From: an uncultured Erwinia sp.
Lineage (GTDB): Bacteria; Pseudomonadota; Gammaproteobacteria; Enterobacterales; Enterobacteriaceae
NCBI GenBank assembly: GCA_913775305.1
Contig: CAJYIY010000079.1
Location: 24,823 to 88,822 of the forward strand
Reading direction: 5' to 3'
DNA length: 64,000 bases
Below the pieces are notes generated by a model. It was given only the letters and a program-made list of their open reading frames with translations, had not been told where the DNA came from and did no database searches. A program made the position numbers and the translations under genes. This document shows, piece by piece, positions 62,804 to 64,000 of the stretch (position 1 is its first letter; the number at the start of each line of letters is the position of its first letter).

Positions 62804-64000
62804 TACTTCTCCTCAGTTTGCAGCGGAAACCACAACCTTAAGCAGGCACCATGTCCTGGGACGTTGCTCGCTTCGACAGTGCCATTCAGTCGCTGTACAA
62901 GGGTATCGGTTAGCGCCATTCCCAGCCCTACACCGTTGGGACGGGTGGTATAAAATGGTATGAACAGTTTTTCTAGCGCTTCCGACGATAACCCTGATCC
63001 ACCGTCGGTAAGAGTTAAGGCTATACCTTCATTTACCTGCTTTGCTTCCAGATGAACCCAGGCGCTGCCCGGTGCATTTGCACTTTGCGCCTGTATGGCG
63101 TTGCTGGCGATATTATGCAGGATCTGTTCAACCCAGAGCGGTGGCGCTGGTAGAGGAGGAAGATCCTGCGGGAAATGGCTGGTTACGCGAACTTTGCCAG
63201 CACGGAGCTCATTATCCAGTAGTGCGCAGACGCGCAGCCAAAGCGGCGACAGAACCACGGGTTGATATTCAGCGCGTCTGCTGGATAGTCTGAGGCGAAA
63301 CTGGCCGAGCAGGGCATCGATACGCTTTATTTGTACCACCGAGGCATTCAGTAATTCTGGTATCCGTCCGGGATCGTCCTGTCTCATCAGGCGAATCGCT
63401 GCCTGGTTGTAACTCATGATTGCGGTCAGCGGCTGGTTGAGCTCGTGAACAATGCCGGCAGCCAGTTCACCCATAGTATTAAGACGGGTATGCTCCGCGT
63501 AACGGGAGCGCAGATCGGCGATGTCTCGCCGGCGCTTATTGACCCGATACTGGCTGAAGAGATAAATGGCCAATGCCCACAACAGCGCCGGTGAGAGTAT
63601 CAACAACCACGGAAGTTGAGACCACTGGGGGTTATCTCCCGCGCTAATCAGCAGCGGTTGCGTCCGGCTGGCAACGGTTTTCTCCCAATGCCACCAGGTT
63701 GAGGGCAAGGTTGCTCCTTCCTCAAAGAGCGTGACGCTATTGCAACTGATGGTGAGACGTTTAAACATCTTCTTTTCATTAAGCTCGCTGAGCAGGGTCT
63801 TTAAATCAATCAGCAGCGAGATATCCGGAAGATTCAGCCAGTAGCGCGTGCGGCCTTCGGCAACGATTGGCCGCGGCTCCTGGGCGTTGTGACGGTGCCA
63901 TTTAACGATCTGCGGTAGAATTCGCTGAACCTCAGTGGCGTTCTGGCTGTTCGGTAGCAGGGGAATGATGGCGTCATGCTGCGATATCTTCACCGTGATT
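62803..64000 (-). CDS. Sensor histidine kinase, C-terminal part (cut by window edge)
   Basis: The frame is open to the right edge, so the N-terminus lies outside the window; a GTG at 63993 is in frame, but the frame continues. The visible part has a probable periplasmic sensing segment, one membrane helix (LPWLLILSPALLWALAIYLF, about 130 residues in), a coiled linker, the H-box GELAAGIVHELNQPLTAIMSYNQA with the phospho-His, and HATPase motifs (ILHNIASNAIQA, LTDGGSGLS, FIPFYTTRPNGVGLGMAL). The cognate regulator is the adjacent FixJ-type gene. The signal is unknown; the HbpS-like neighbour suggests haem or redox sensing. Confidence 0.9.
   Translation of the reverse strand, partial: ITVKISQHDAIIPLLPNSQNATEVQRILPQIVKWHRHNAQEPRPIVAEGRTRYWLNLPDISLLIDLKTLLSELNEKKMFKRLTISCNSVTLFEEGATLPSTWWHWEKTVASRTQPLLISAGDNPQWSQLPWLLILSPALLWALAIYLFSQYRVNKRRRDIADLRSRYAEHTRLNTMGELAAGIVHELNQPLTAIMSYNQAAIRLMRQDDPGRIPELLNASVVQIKRIDALLGQFRLRLSSRRAEYQPVVLSPLWLRVCALLDNELRAGKVRVTSHFPQDLPPLPAPPLWVEQILHNIASNAIQAQSANAPGSAWVHLEAKQVNEGIALTLTDGGSGLSSEALEKLFIPFYTTRPNGVGLGMALTDTLVQRLNGTVEASNVPGHGACLRLWFPLQTEEK

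Noticed and set aside
1..64000. tRNA, rRNA or CRISPR array
   Set aside because: No cloverleaf, rRNA-like block or regularly spaced repeat was seen on reading the window.

Overview
The window is a chromosomal segment of a Gram-negative enterobacterium (Enterobacterales). The best fit is an Erwiniaceae-type genome (Erwinia/Pantoea), an inference from gene content: the yhjE-yhjG-kdgK-yhjJ-dctA-pdeK-bcs-dpp-eptB order known from E. coli is kept, but the cellulose operon is the bcsO-Q-A-B-C-D-Z form with bcsD, not the E. coli bcsRQABZC/bcsEFG form. No rRNA, tRNA, CRISPR array or intact insertion sequence was found.

Layout. 1-479: start of an MgtB-like Mg2+ P-type ATPase (minus strand, cut by the window edge) with a long leader holding a short Glu-Pro-Pro ORF. 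1.7-11.6 kb: housekeeping genes yhjE, yhjG, kdgK, yhjJ, dctA and the c-di-GMP phosphodiesterase pdeK. 11.8-23.8 kb: minus-strand cellulose operon bcsO-bcsQ-bcsA-bcsB-bcsC-bcsD-bcsZ, tightly packed with overlapping starts. 24.2-29.9 kb: dipeptide ABC transporter dppABCDF. 30.7-32.4 kb: eptB. 32.6-34.0 kb: a small SpoT-like HD hydrolase and an unknown membrane protein. 34.2-38.0 kb: a CaiF/GrlA-like regulator and a 1064-residue autotransporter with a long AT-rich upstream region. 38.9-42.8 kb: a metallophosphoesterase, a Dcm methyltransferase without vsr, and an AAHS-type MFS transporter.

43.2-49.5 kb is the most unusual part. It is a sugar-acid catabolic island: a SorC-family regulator and an erythrulose-phosphate-isomerase-like TIM protein face a divergent operon of pdxA2, a DUF1537 four-carbon acid sugar kinase, a KdgT-type permease and a PTS glucitol-type EIIA. 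The kinase carries an N-terminal PTS glucitol EIIB domain with its cysteines intact, and there is no EIIC. This suggests a PTS phosphorelay that ends on, or regulates, a cytosolic sugar-acid kinase or a secondary transporter. A perfect 11-bp inverted repeat and a repeated TGAACATATG motif mark the divergent promoter.

49.5-60.9 kb is AT-rich accessory DNA: a decayed stretch with small ORFs, then a complete type 1 fimbrial operon (fimA, a fimI-like gene, C, D, F, G, H), a FimK-like HTH-EAL protein and an unknown double-HTH protein. FimH keeps the mannose pocket residues but has a changed tyrosine gate. 60.9-64.0 kb: an outer-membrane barrel protein, a secreted GlcG/HbpS-like protein and a FixJ-type two-component system whose kinase runs off the right edge.

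Coding starts were refined from ribosome-binding sites and family N-termini. All family calls rest on remembered sequence features, not on database searches.
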